A stretch of 64,000 nucleotides of DNA, taken from the NCBI RefSeq assembly GCF_000518265.1, contig NZ_KI912411.1:1-64000 (forward strand). Direction: 5' to 3'. Every line of letters starts with the position of its first letter. Position 1 is the stretch's first letter. The notes below the pieces were generated by a model. It was given only the letters and a program-made list of their open reading frames with translations. It was not told the DNA's origin and did no database searches. Shown one piece after another: positions 1 through 6,231 of the stretch. Position numbers and translations under genes: made by a program. The stretch is from Actinomadura oligospora ATCC 43269. Lineage in GTDB: Bacteria; Actinomycetota; Actinomycetes; Streptosporangiales; Streptosporangiaceae.

Positions 1-65
1 GACTTGCATGTGTTAAGCACGCCGCCAGCGTTCGTCCTGAGCCAGGATCAAACTCTCCATCAAGG
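1..65 (-). rRNA. rrs: 16S ribosomal RNA, 5' end only
   Basis: The reverse complement of the first 57 bases reads the universal start of bacterial 16S rRNA, including AGAGTTTGATCCTGGCTCAG, then the GACGAACGCTGGCGGCGTGC and ACACATGCAAGTC blocks. The gene runs leftward out of the window. The exact mature 5' end is estimated about ten bases upstream of AGAGTTTG. Confidence 0.97.
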
Positions 66-248
66 TCCAAACGACAATCCCCAGGGGCGAACCCGGAAAC
101 CATCAAACCCGAAGGAGGATCCGAAGATCCCAGCAAAACAACCCCGAAAGGTTGCTTGCCTCAAAGAAATCCCCACCCCGAACCACAAGGGTTCAGAGCA
201 CGGGGTGATCAGGCACGTTGGCCTGATCTATAAAGGCACTGGCTTTTA

Positions 249-280
249 ACACGCTGTTGAGTTCTCAAGAAACGGACACC
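249..280 (-). promoter_or_regulatory. Conserved rRNA leader element (antitermination/processing region)
   Basis: On the minus strand this segment contains TTGAGAACTCAACAGCGTGT. Near-identical sequence is found in leaders and spacers of actinobacterial rRNA operons and is associated with antitermination and RNase III processing. It lies about 185 nt upstream of the 16S start, between the promoters and the mature rRNA. Assignment is by recognition of the motif, not by folding. Confidence 0.7.
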
Positions 281-329
281 CACCGTGCTCGACCCACTCT
301 CGCGGACCTCGCTCCGGGGCAACCCTTCT

Positions 330-357
330 AACTTACCCGGTTCCTCTCGCTGGTCAA
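330..357 (-). promoter_or_regulatory. Putative rRNA promoter, proximal
   Basis: Read on the minus strand: -35 TTGACC (357 to 352), 16-nt spacer, -10 TAAGTT (335 to 330). It points at the 16S gene and would start transcription near 323. The -35 context (ATTTGACC) is the same as in the distal promoter at 617-645, which supports both being members of a tandem rrn promoter array. Confidence 0.55.
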
Positions 358-616
358 ATCGTCCCGTTTCGGACGTTTTGACTCGTGAGGCTTGCCGGGC
401 CACGGGCGTCAAAAATCGGCCGGACCAAAGTCGGCTGACGCTGATACCTCGTGGAGTGCCTGCCGGGCCGACCGCCGCTTCGGCGTTCTGCATCCCGTCT
501 CAGGCTGACCGGACCATCGTACATCAGGTCCGAGACTGGCTCGAACCGTTTTTCCGATCCGGTTTCCCGGGGCCGTCCGCCGGTGTCGGCGTCCCGCATC
601 CCCTGGGGCAATGAAG

Positions 617-645
617 ACTTTAGGAGGCGTTCAGAGCATGGTCAA
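617..645 (-). promoter_or_regulatory. Putative rRNA promoter, distal
   Basis: Read on the minus strand: -35 TTGACC (645 to 640), 17-nt spacer, -10 TAAAGT (622 to 617). This is a good housekeeping-sigma promoter pointing at the 16S gene. A weaker TACGAT -10 box (521 to 516) lies between the two clear promoters. The region 66-744 holds no convincing gene; it is rRNA leader and promoter DNA plus the upstream region of the divergent nitroreductase gene. Confidence 0.55.
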
Positions 646-744
646 ATCGGCGCCTCACGATCGGGCCGTCCACTCTGGGGACGGCAGGTGGGCGTGCGGT
701 ACGGTTCGGCTCACCTCGTCCGGGGTGGCTGGAGGGAGCGCCGC

Positions 745-1524
745 ATGTACCCGTTCCTCACGGTCGCAGGCGGACGGTCGTCGTCGGCCGAGCATCTTGT
801 CGTGGCCGCGACGATGGCTCCCGCTGTTCATGCCGTTCAGGCGTGGCGGTTCCGGCCTTCGGGTGACGGGATCGAGGTTCGCGCGGACCCGGCACGGTTC
901 CAGGCCATGGACGATCCTCACGGGCGGGGGCTTCACCTCGGTTGCGGGGCGGCGCTGGTGAACCTGAGGCTTGCCGCCGCGCAGCTTGGTCTTGGGACGG
1001 TCGTTCGGTTGCTGCCCGAGCGGGATGATCCGACTCTGCTCGCGCACGTGCGCCTGACGCGGGCGCATCGAACCTCTCGTGCCGAGCGGCTTCTCTATGC
1101 CGCGACCATGCGTCCGGCGCCTGGGCGTCCGCGTGGTGTTGCGGTCCTACCGTCCGCGCCGTTCTTGAACGGTCTTGCTGAGGCGGCTCGTCTGGAAGGC
1201 GCGACGCTTCATCTGCTCTCGATGGGAACTGGTGACATCATCCGGCGCGGGGTGTTGAGCACGCGGGGAGATGGACCTGGCTCGTGGGTGCGCGCGGGGC
1301 AGGCGTTGCAGCGGGTTCTCCTGGACGCGTCGGTCCGGTCGGCCTCGGTGTCGTTCATGTACGAGGTCGTGGACGGTCAGGAGCTGCGGCCGATGCTCAC
1401 GCCTGGGGATGTTCCGCAGGTTGTGCTTGAGCTGTCGGGACCGGGGCCTCGGGCAAGGGCTTGCGGCGGAAGCGCGAGAGCACGAACGACAGCGGTACCG
1501 GATGCGGGTCGGGTAGCGCGCTGA
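745..1524 (+). CDS. Acg-type nitroreductase-fold protein, short form
   Basis: 259 aa. The N-terminal half (MAPAVHAVQAWRF, then GRGLHLGCGAALVNLRLAA) and the end (AGQALQRVLLDASVRSA ... PQVVLELSGPG) match the Acg/Rv2032 family of flavin-binding nitroreductase-like proteins known in mycobacteria. That family is usually near 330 aa; here the segment between the two halves is much shorter, so the lid or dimer region seems reduced. The ATG was chosen because GGAGGG lies 8 nt upstream; the open frame continues further 5' without coding character. Its 3' end overlaps the convergent rlmA gene by 128 nt. Substrate unknown; the related Acg proteins may sequester flavin rather than reduce nitro compounds. 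Confidence 0.75.
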   Translation: MYPFLTVAGGRSSSAEHLVVAATMAPAVHAVQAWRFRPSGDGIEVRADPARFQAMDDPHGRGLHLGCGAALVNLRLAAAQLGLGTVVRLLPERDDPTLLAHVRLTRAHRTSRAERLLYAATMRPAPGRPRGVAVLPSAPFLNGLAEAARLEGATLHLLSMGTGDIIRRGVLSTRGDGPGSWVRAGQALQRVLLDASVRSASVSFMYEVVDGQELRPMLTPGDVPQVVLELSGPGPRARACGGSARARTTAVPDAGRVAR

Positions 1525-2329
1525 GCCTGTCGGCGAGAGTGTCGGGCGAGATGTGGTGTGCGCTCGGGCCCATGCCCACGAGAGTCAGGATCTCCTCGTG
1601 CGCGAGGGACGCCTCGAACTCCAACTCCTCGCGCGACACGAGGTCGAAGTGGTCGGCGAGAGTGGCGTCGGTGCGTTCCGCCTTCTGGTCGTCCACCTTG
1701 AGGAGACCGAGCGCGTCGACGAGCGGGCCCATGTGCCGGCTGGACGGCGTGACCACGATGAGCGGGCCGTCCGGGTGGAGGACGCGGTGGAACTCCCCCG
1801 CGTTCCTCGGGGCGAAGACGTTGAGGATGGCGAGCGCTGCTCCGTCCGCGACGGGCAGCGGGCGCCAGAGGTCGGCGACGATCGCGCCTATGCGTGCGTG
1901 CGCACGAGCGGCGCGTCGGGCGGCGTGCTTGGAGATGTCCAAGGCCAGACCCGAGGTCTTGTGTAGGTCAGGTTCGTCCAGGACGGTGCTCAGGTAGTAG
2001 CCGGTGCCGGCACCCGCGTCCAGGAGACAGCCGTGTCGTGCGCTCGTCTTCGCCAGTGATGTCGACACCAGGTGTGCGAGTGCCTGGGCCATGGGGGCGA
2101 AGTGTCCTGCGGTCAGGAACGCGTCGCGCGCGCGGACCATCTCGGGAGTGTCGGCGGTGCCGGGACGGGCGTTGCCGGGGAGCAAGTTCGCGTAACCCTG
2201 TCTGGCCACGTCGAAGCTGTGCCGGTCCGGGCAGCGCAGCCCGCGGTCGTCCTGTGCGAGGGGTTGTCCGCACACGGGGCAGATGAGGTATTCGACGACG
2301 TCGGCGAGCACGCGTCCATCATCGTGCAT
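1397..2329 (-). CDS. rlmA: 23S rRNA (guanine-N1)-methyltransferase, RlmA family
   Basis: 310 aa. An N-terminal zinc finger (Cys17, Cys20, Cys33, His37 in CPVCGQPL...CPDRHSFD) is followed by a Rossmann methyltransferase domain with the SAM-binding LLDAGAGTGYYL near residue 101. This is the layout of RlmA(I)/RlmA(II) enzymes, which methylate G745 or G748 in helix 35 of 23S rRNA; the Gram-positive members (TlrB type) act on G748. Which guanine is used here cannot be told from sequence alone. The last 25 residues, rich in Pro/Ala, are likely dispensable and are the part overlapping the convergent nitroreductase gene. Confidence 0.88.
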   Translation of the reverse strand: MHDDGRVLADVVEYLICPVCGQPLAQDDRGLRCPDRHSFDVARQGYANLLPGNARPGTADTPEMVRARDAFLTAGHFAPMAQALAHLVSTSLAKTSARHGCLLDAGAGTGYYLSTVLDEPDLHKTSGLALDISKHAARRAARAHARIGAIVADLWRPLPVADGAALAILNVFAPRNAGEFHRVLHPDGPLIVVTPSSRHMGPLVDALGLLKVDDQKAERTDATLADHFDLVSREELEFEASLAHEEILTLVGMGPSAHHISPDTLADRLSALPDPHPVPLSFVLSRFRRKPLPEAPVPTAQAQPAEHPQA

Positions 2330-2386
2330 CCCACGGGCACGACGTCCGGCCGCCCCGCGTGGGGCGGCCGGATCGGCCGGTGGGTG

Positions 2387-2740
2387 TCAGCTCTTCAGGC
2401 GGTTCCGGACGTCGTCCATGTCCAGGGCCTCGACCTGCTGGATGACGCTTTCCAGGGCCTGCTCGGGGAGTGCGCCCGGCTCGGCGAACACGATCACGCC
2501 GTCGCGGATCGCCATGAGCGTGGGGATCGAGGAGATCCCGAAACGCTGCGACAGCTCGGGCTCGGCCTCGGTGTCCACCTTGGCGAAGGTGATCTTCTCG
2601 TGCTTCTCCGACGACCCCTCGAACACCGGGGCGAACATGCGGCACGGTCCGCACCAGGCTGCCCAGAAGTCGACCAGGACGATGCCGTCGCCCTTGGCGA
2701 CCTCGTCGAAGTTCTCAGCGGTCAGTGTGACCGTCGCCAT
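2387..2740 (-). CDS. trxA: Thioredoxin
   Basis: 117 aa, normal thioredoxin length. The redox motif WCGPC is at residues 29-33 and the cis-proline IPTLM follows in the expected place. It is a cytoplasmic dithiol reductant for ribonucleotide reductase, methionine sulfoxide reductases and oxidised proteins. It is transcribed away from the sigma-factor gene at 2873, and the shared 132-bp region carries back-to-back SigR-type -35 elements. Thioredoxin genes are classical SigR/SigH targets in actinobacteria, so induction by disulfide stress is likely. Confidence 0.95.
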   Translation of the reverse strand: MATVTLTAENFDEVAKGDGIVLVDFWAAWCGPCRMFAPVFEGSSEKHEKITFAKVDTEAEPELSQRFGISSIPTLMAIRDGVIVFAEPGALPEQALESVIQQVEALDMDDVRNRLKS

Positions 2741-2777
2741 GTCGTTTTCTCCTCGGTCCGGGTATCAGGTCAGGTAG

Positions 2778-2804
2778 AGCGGCGTACACCACCGAAGTAT
2801 TCCC
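2778..2804 (-). promoter_or_regulatory. Putative SigR-type promoter for trxA
   Basis: Minus-strand GGGAAT (2804 to 2799), then 18 nt after GGAAT, then GCT (2780 to 2778) where the SigR consensus has GTT. The -35 is perfect and the -10 has one mismatch. It forms one half of the perfect dyad ATTCCCA-ATG-TGGGAAT at 2799-2815. Confidence 0.5.
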
Positions 2805-2810
2805 AATGTG

Positions 2811-2836
2811 GGAATCACAGGGCGGTAATTAGCGTT
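2811..2836 (+). promoter_or_regulatory. Putative SigR-type promoter for the sigma-factor gene
   Basis: GGAAT (2811-2815), an 18-nt spacer, then GTT (2834-2836): an exact match to the SigR/SigH consensus GGAAT-N18-GTT of Streptomyces and mycobacteria. Transcription would start a few bases downstream, about 30 nt before the ATG at 2873 and upstream of its Shine-Dalgarno sequence. Confidence 0.7.
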
Positions 2837-2872
2837 CTCCTCTTAGGGAGATCGCACCGGAGAAGGGTCAGG

Positions 2873-3883
2873 ATGGCTGCAACCCGTAACAAGGGCGACA
2901 GGGTCGACACCCCCGACAAGGACCTGGTCGGGGCGTATCTCGACCGGATCGGTCGTACCCCGCTGCTGGACGCGGTGGAAGAGGTTGATCTGGCGAAGGC
3001 GATCGAGGGCGGGCTCTACGCCGAGCAGCTGCTCGAGGAGGGCCGCGTGCCCTCCGGCACCTCGCGTGAGGAGCTGGAGGAGCTGGTCGAGGCGGGGCTG
3101 CACGCCAAGCAGCGCTTCGTCGAGGCCAACCTCCGCCTGGTCGTGTCCATCGCCCGCAAGTACCCGACGGACTCGCTACCGCTCATCGACCTCATCCAGG
3201 AGGGCAACCTCGGGTTGATGCGCGCGGTGGAGAAGTTCGACTACCGACGTGGCTTCAAGTTCTCGACGTACGCGACCTGGTGGATCCGGCAGGCGATCGG
3301 GCGCGGGCTGAGTCACACCGCCCGCACGATCCGGCTGCCCGTCCACGTTGAGGAGGAGCTGTCCCGGTTGCGGCGCGCGGAGCGTCAGCTGAGCCGTGAG
3401 CTGGGTCGTGAGCCCAGCCGCGAGGAGCTGGCGGAGACCGTGGGCGCCGATCCGGAACATGTGGACGAGCTGCTGAGCTGGCGGCGTGACCCGGCCAGCC
3501 TGGACGCGACGGTCGACGACGCCGGCGAGACCGCCATGGGCGATCTGCTGGAGGATCCGGAGGCCGTGACGCCCGAGGCGGAGGTCGTGGCGCTGGACGA
3601 TCTGGAGGGTCTCGGCCGCATGCTGGAGCGGCTGCCCGAGCGCGAGTCGGCGATCCTGCGCGCACGTTTCGGCATGGACAACGGCCAGCCGCTGTCGTAC
3701 GCGCAGATCGGCGCGCGGTACGGGCTGAGCCACAACCGTGTGCGGCAGATCACCGACCGGTCGCTGCGGCGGCTGCGGCAGATGGCGACCGAGCACGAGC
3801 CCGCGGCGCGCACGCTGACCGCCGCCGGTGAGCGCGCGGTCCCCCACCCGGTGGATCCCCGCTCCCGTGTCCGGGCGGCCTGA
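2873..3883 (+). CDS. RNA polymerase group 2 sigma-70 factor (HrdD/SigB-like)
   Basis: 336 aa. Region 1.2 (about 15-48), region 2 with DLIQEGNLGLMRAVEKFDY and RGFKFSTYATWWIRQAI (80-150), region 3 (160-235) and the region 4 helix-turn-helix (LSYAQIGARYGLSHNRVRQI) are all present. The long acidic region 1.1 of a primary sigma factor is missing and the length resembles SigB of mycobacteria and HrdD of Streptomyces, so this is a non-essential, primary-like factor. The ATG has GGAGAAGG 6 nt upstream; a longer in-frame extension through the divergent trxA gene is not coding. HrdD and SigB genes are known to be transcribed from SigR/SigH promoters, matching the promoter seen at 2811-2836. Confidence 0.9.
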   Translation: MAATRNKGDRVDTPDKDLVGAYLDRIGRTPLLDAVEEVDLAKAIEGGLYAEQLLEEGRVPSGTSREELEELVEAGLHAKQRFVEANLRLVVSIARKYPTDSLPLIDLIQEGNLGLMRAVEKFDYRRGFKFSTYATWWIRQAIGRGLSHTARTIRLPVHVEEELSRLRRAERQLSRELGREPSREELAETVGADPEHVDELLSWRRDPASLDATVDDAGETAMGDLLEDPEAVTPEAEVVALDDLEGLGRMLERLPERESAILRARFGMDNGQPLSYAQIGARYGLSHNRVRQITDRSLRRLRQMATEHEPAARTLTAAGERAVPHPVDPRSRVRAA

Positions 3884-3934
3884 CGCCCGCCCCCTGCGGT
3901 CCCGGACCTCGCAGCCACGGTCCGAAGGCCCTGT

Positions 3935-3971
3935 CGAACGCCGTCGCGAAACCCCCTCGCGGCGGCGTTCG
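3935..3971 (+). terminator. Terminator after the sigma-factor gene
   Basis: A 15-bp stem (3935-3949 with 3957-3971, one mismatch) closes a 7-nt loop, about 50 nt after the sigma-factor stop codon. It is followed by GGCTTTACGG, so the U-tract is weak, as is usual in high-GC terminators. Confidence 0.6.
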
Positions 3972-4058
3972 GCTTTACGGTGACCGTCCTGTGGCCGCCG
4001 GGCGTCGAAGTCATGCCGAGTGCGTGGTACTGCTAGTGCCGCTGGGTGCCGGGTGCCT

Positions 4059-4064
4059 TAGCCT
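4059..4064 (+). promoter_or_regulatory. Putative -10 box giving a leaderless aroG mRNA
   Basis: TAGCCT at 4059-4064 fits the actinobacterial -10 consensus TAnnnT and lies 8 nt before GTG 4073. No Shine-Dalgarno sequence precedes that GTG, so transcription and translation probably start at or within a base or two of the same point. No good -35 is visible. Confidence 0.45.
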
Positions 4065-4072
4065 TGTCCACT

Positions 4073-5422
4073 GTGAGTACATCTAGCGTCACGGGGGAGC
4101 TGGACGCCTGGCGCGGCCTCCCCGCACTGCAGCAGCCCACGTGGGACGACCCGGCCGAGGTCGAGGCCGTGACGGCCGAGCTCGCCAGGCAGCCCCCGCT
4201 GGTGTTCGCGGGCGAGTGCGACCAGCTGAAGTACCAGCTCTCCGAGGTGGCGCACGGGCGCGCGTTCGTCCTTCAGGGAGGCGACTGCGCGGAGACGTTC
4301 GCGGGGGCCACCGCCGACGACGTCCGCAACAAGCTCAAGACCCTGCTCCAGATGGCGGTCGTGCTCACCTACGCGGCCAGCGTCCCGGTGGTGAAGATCG
4401 GGCGGATGGCGGGCCAGTTCGCCAAGCCCCGGTCCAAGCCGGTGGAGGTGCGCGGCGGTGTGGAGCTGCCCGCCTACCGCGGGGACGCGGTCAACAGCCT
4501 GGACTTCTCCGCCGACGCGCGGCGCAACGACCCGCGCCGGCTGCTGCAGGCGTACTTCTCCTCGTCGGTGACGCTGAACCTGACCCGGGCGTTCACCAAG
4601 GGCGGGTACGCGGACCTGCGGCAGGTGCACGCCTGGAACCAGGACTTCGTGGCGCAGAGCCCGGCGGGACGCCGCTACGAGCAGCTCGCGGGCGAGATCG
4701 ACCGGGCGCTGACGTTCATGAAGGCGTGCGGCGCGAACCCGGACGAGTTCCACGGGGTGGAGCTGTACTCCAGCCACGAGGCCCTGATCCTGGAGTACGA
4801 GCGGGCGCTGACCCGCATCGACAGCCGTACCGGGTCCCCCTACGACGTGTCGGCGCACTTCCTGTGGCTGGGCGAGCGGACGCGGCAGCTGGACGGCGCG
4901 CACGTGGAGTTCCTGCGTCACATCCACAACCCGATCGGGGTGAAGCTCGGCCCGACGACGACGGCCGACGACGCCCTGGCGCTGATGGACAAGCTGAACC
5001 CGCACGGCGAGCCGGGACGCCTGACGTTCATCACGCGGATGGGCGCCGACCGGATCCGGGACGCGCTGCCGCCGCTGGTGGAGAAGGTGACCCGCAACGG
5101 GGGTCCGGTCGCGTGGGTGTGCGACCCGATGCACGGCAACACCTTCGAGGCGCCGTCCGGGCACAAGACGCGCCGGGTGACCGACGTGCTGGACGAGGTC
5201 GCCGGGTTCTTCGCGGTGCACCGGTCGCTCGGCACCCACCCGGGCGGCATCCACATCGAGTTCACCGGTGACGACGTCACCGAGTGCGTCGGCGGCGGGG
5301 ACGAGATCGACGAGTCGGATCTGCCGCAGCGCTACGAGACGGCCTGTGACCCGCGTCTCAACCGCGGTCAGTCGCTCGACCTGGCGTTCATGGTCGCGGA
5401 GCTGTACCGCAAGACCTCCTGA
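4073..5422 (+). CDS. aroG: 3-deoxy-D-arabino-heptulosonate 7-phosphate synthase, class II
   Basis: 449 aa. First step of the shikimate pathway: phosphoenolpyruvate plus erythrose 4-phosphate to DAHP, in the cytoplasm. Class II (plant/mycobacterial type) signatures are present: FAGECDQLK and LQGGDCAETF with the metal-binding Cys, the AYFSSSVTLNL block, GVKLGPTT, and WVCDPMHGNT. Length is close to the 462-residue mycobacterial enzyme. GTG 4073 was chosen over the upstream GTG at 4046 because a TAGCCT -10 box lies 8 nt before it and neither has a ribosome binding site. It stands alone, ending in a strong hairpin. Confidence 0.92.
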   Translation: MSTSSVTGELDAWRGLPALQQPTWDDPAEVEAVTAELARQPPLVFAGECDQLKYQLSEVAHGRAFVLQGGDCAETFAGATADDVRNKLKTLLQMAVVLTYAASVPVVKIGRMAGQFAKPRSKPVEVRGGVELPAYRGDAVNSLDFSADARRNDPRRLLQAYFSSSVTLNLTRAFTKGGYADLRQVHAWNQDFVAQSPAGRRYEQLAGEIDRALTFMKACGANPDEFHGVELYSSHEALILEYERALTRIDSRTGSPYDVSAHFLWLGERTRQLDGAHVEFLRHIHNPIGVKLGPTTTADDALALMDKLNPHGEPGRLTFITRMGADRIRDALPPLVEKVTRNGGPVAWVCDPMHGNTFEAPSGHKTRRVTDVLDEVAGFFAVHRSLGTHPGGIHIEFTGDDVTECVGGGDEIDESDLPQRYETACDPRLNRGQSLDLAFMVAELYRKTS

Positions 5423-5431
5423 CGAGGGACG

Positions 5432-5474
5432 AACGGAGAAGGGGGACGCGGCCGCCGCGTCCCCCTTCTCCGTT
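5432..5474. terminator. Bidirectional terminator between convergent genes
   Basis: A perfect 20-bp inverted repeat (5432-5451 with 5455-5474) with a 3-nt loop starts 9 nt after the aroG stop and ends 20 nt before the stop of the leftward ATPase gene. A T-rich stretch follows on the plus side. Its position and symmetry suggest it ends transcription from both sides. Confidence 0.85.
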
Positions 5475-5494
5475 CCTGCTCTTTCGCCCGCGCG

Positions 5495-5875
5495 CTACAG
5501 GGCCACCTCGGCCCAGACGACCTTGCCGCCGGTGACGGGCTCGGCTCCCCAGGCGGTGGCGAAGCGGTCGACGATGAACAGGCCGCGGTGCGACTCGTCC
5601 AGGGGACCGGGGACGGTGAGGCGCGGCAGCTGGCTGGCGCGGTCGCGGACCTCGACGCGGACGCGTCCGGCACCGCGCTGCAGGCGCAGCTCGAGGGCCG
5701 TCCCGGCGTGCCGGACGGCGTTGGCGACCAGTTCGGCGACGATGGCGGTGACCAGCTCCTCGCGTTCCATGAGCGCCCAGGTGCGCATGGTGCGGGCGGC
5801 CAGGCGGCGGGCGTACTCGACGGCCTCGGTCTGGGGCGCGGCGCGCAGTGTGGTCTCGGTCACGGCTCCGGTCAT
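5495..5875 (-). CDS. RsbW-like serine kinase/anti-sigma ATPase domain protein
   Basis: 126 aa consisting only of a GHKL ATPase domain of the anti-sigma kinase type. The N box with its Asn (VAELVANAVRHAG), the D box (EVRDRASQLP) and a short RGLFIVDRF lid region are seen. Such proteins bind a sigma factor or phosphorylate a STAS antagonist. The gene begins in a one-base overlap (TGATG) with the stop codon of the STAS gene upstream, so the two are translationally coupled and probably partners. It is the last gene of the leftward osaC-like operon. The sigma target is unknown; no SigB/SigF-type factor lies beside it. Confidence 0.85.
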   Translation of the reverse strand: MTGAVTETTLRAAPQTEAVEYARRLAARTMRTWALMEREELVTAIVAELVANAVRHAGTALELRLQRGAGRVRVEVRDRASQLPRLTVPGPLDESHRGLFIVDRFATAWGAEPVTGGKVVWAEVAL

Positions 5876-6201
5876 CAGCCCACTCCCTCTTCGGCTCCAC
5901 CGAGGAGGAACCGGTCCAGACCGGTGGTGCGCAGGACGTTCTCGACTCGTCCGTAGGCGCCGGTGACGGTCAGCGACGCGTTCTGGGCCCGGGCGTGTTT
6001 GTAGGCGCGCACGAGGACGTTCAGCCCGGAGGAGTCGCAGAAGTCCACGGCGGTGAGGTCGACCACCACGTCGCGTTCCCCGGCGTCGAGCAATTCGGTC
6101 AGCCGGGCCCGCAGCTCATCGGAGGAATGCAGGTCGATGGAGCCGCGCGCGGCGATCGTCGCGCGGCCGTCCTCTCGCGTCGTGTGCAAGGCAAGCCCCA
6201 C
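5875..6201 (-). CDS. STAS-domain anti-sigma factor antagonist
   Basis: 108 aa, a single STAS domain of the SpoIIAA/RsbV type. The phosphorylatable serine lies in the signature VDFCDSSGLNVLV (Ser57 of the DSSG at 56-59). The unphosphorylated form would bind an RsbW-like kinase and free a sigma factor. It lies 30 nt downstream of the SpoIIE-type phosphatase gene and is coupled to the RsbW-like gene, so phosphatase, antagonist and kinase of one partner switch are encoded in a row. Confidence 0.88.
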   Translation of the reverse strand: MGLALHTTREDGRATIAARGSIDLHSSDELRARLTELLDAGERDVVVDLTAVDFCDSSGLNVLVRAYKHARAQNASLTVTGAYGRVENVLRTTGLDRFLLGGAEEGVG

Positions 6202-6231
6202 GCCACACCACCTTACCGATAGCCGTTCACA

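Noticed and set aside
2072..2872. 5' extension of the sigma-factor frame by 267 codons
   Set aside because: It would pass antisense through trxA and across the SigR promoter. ATG 2873 has a good ribosome site and starts just before region 1.2.
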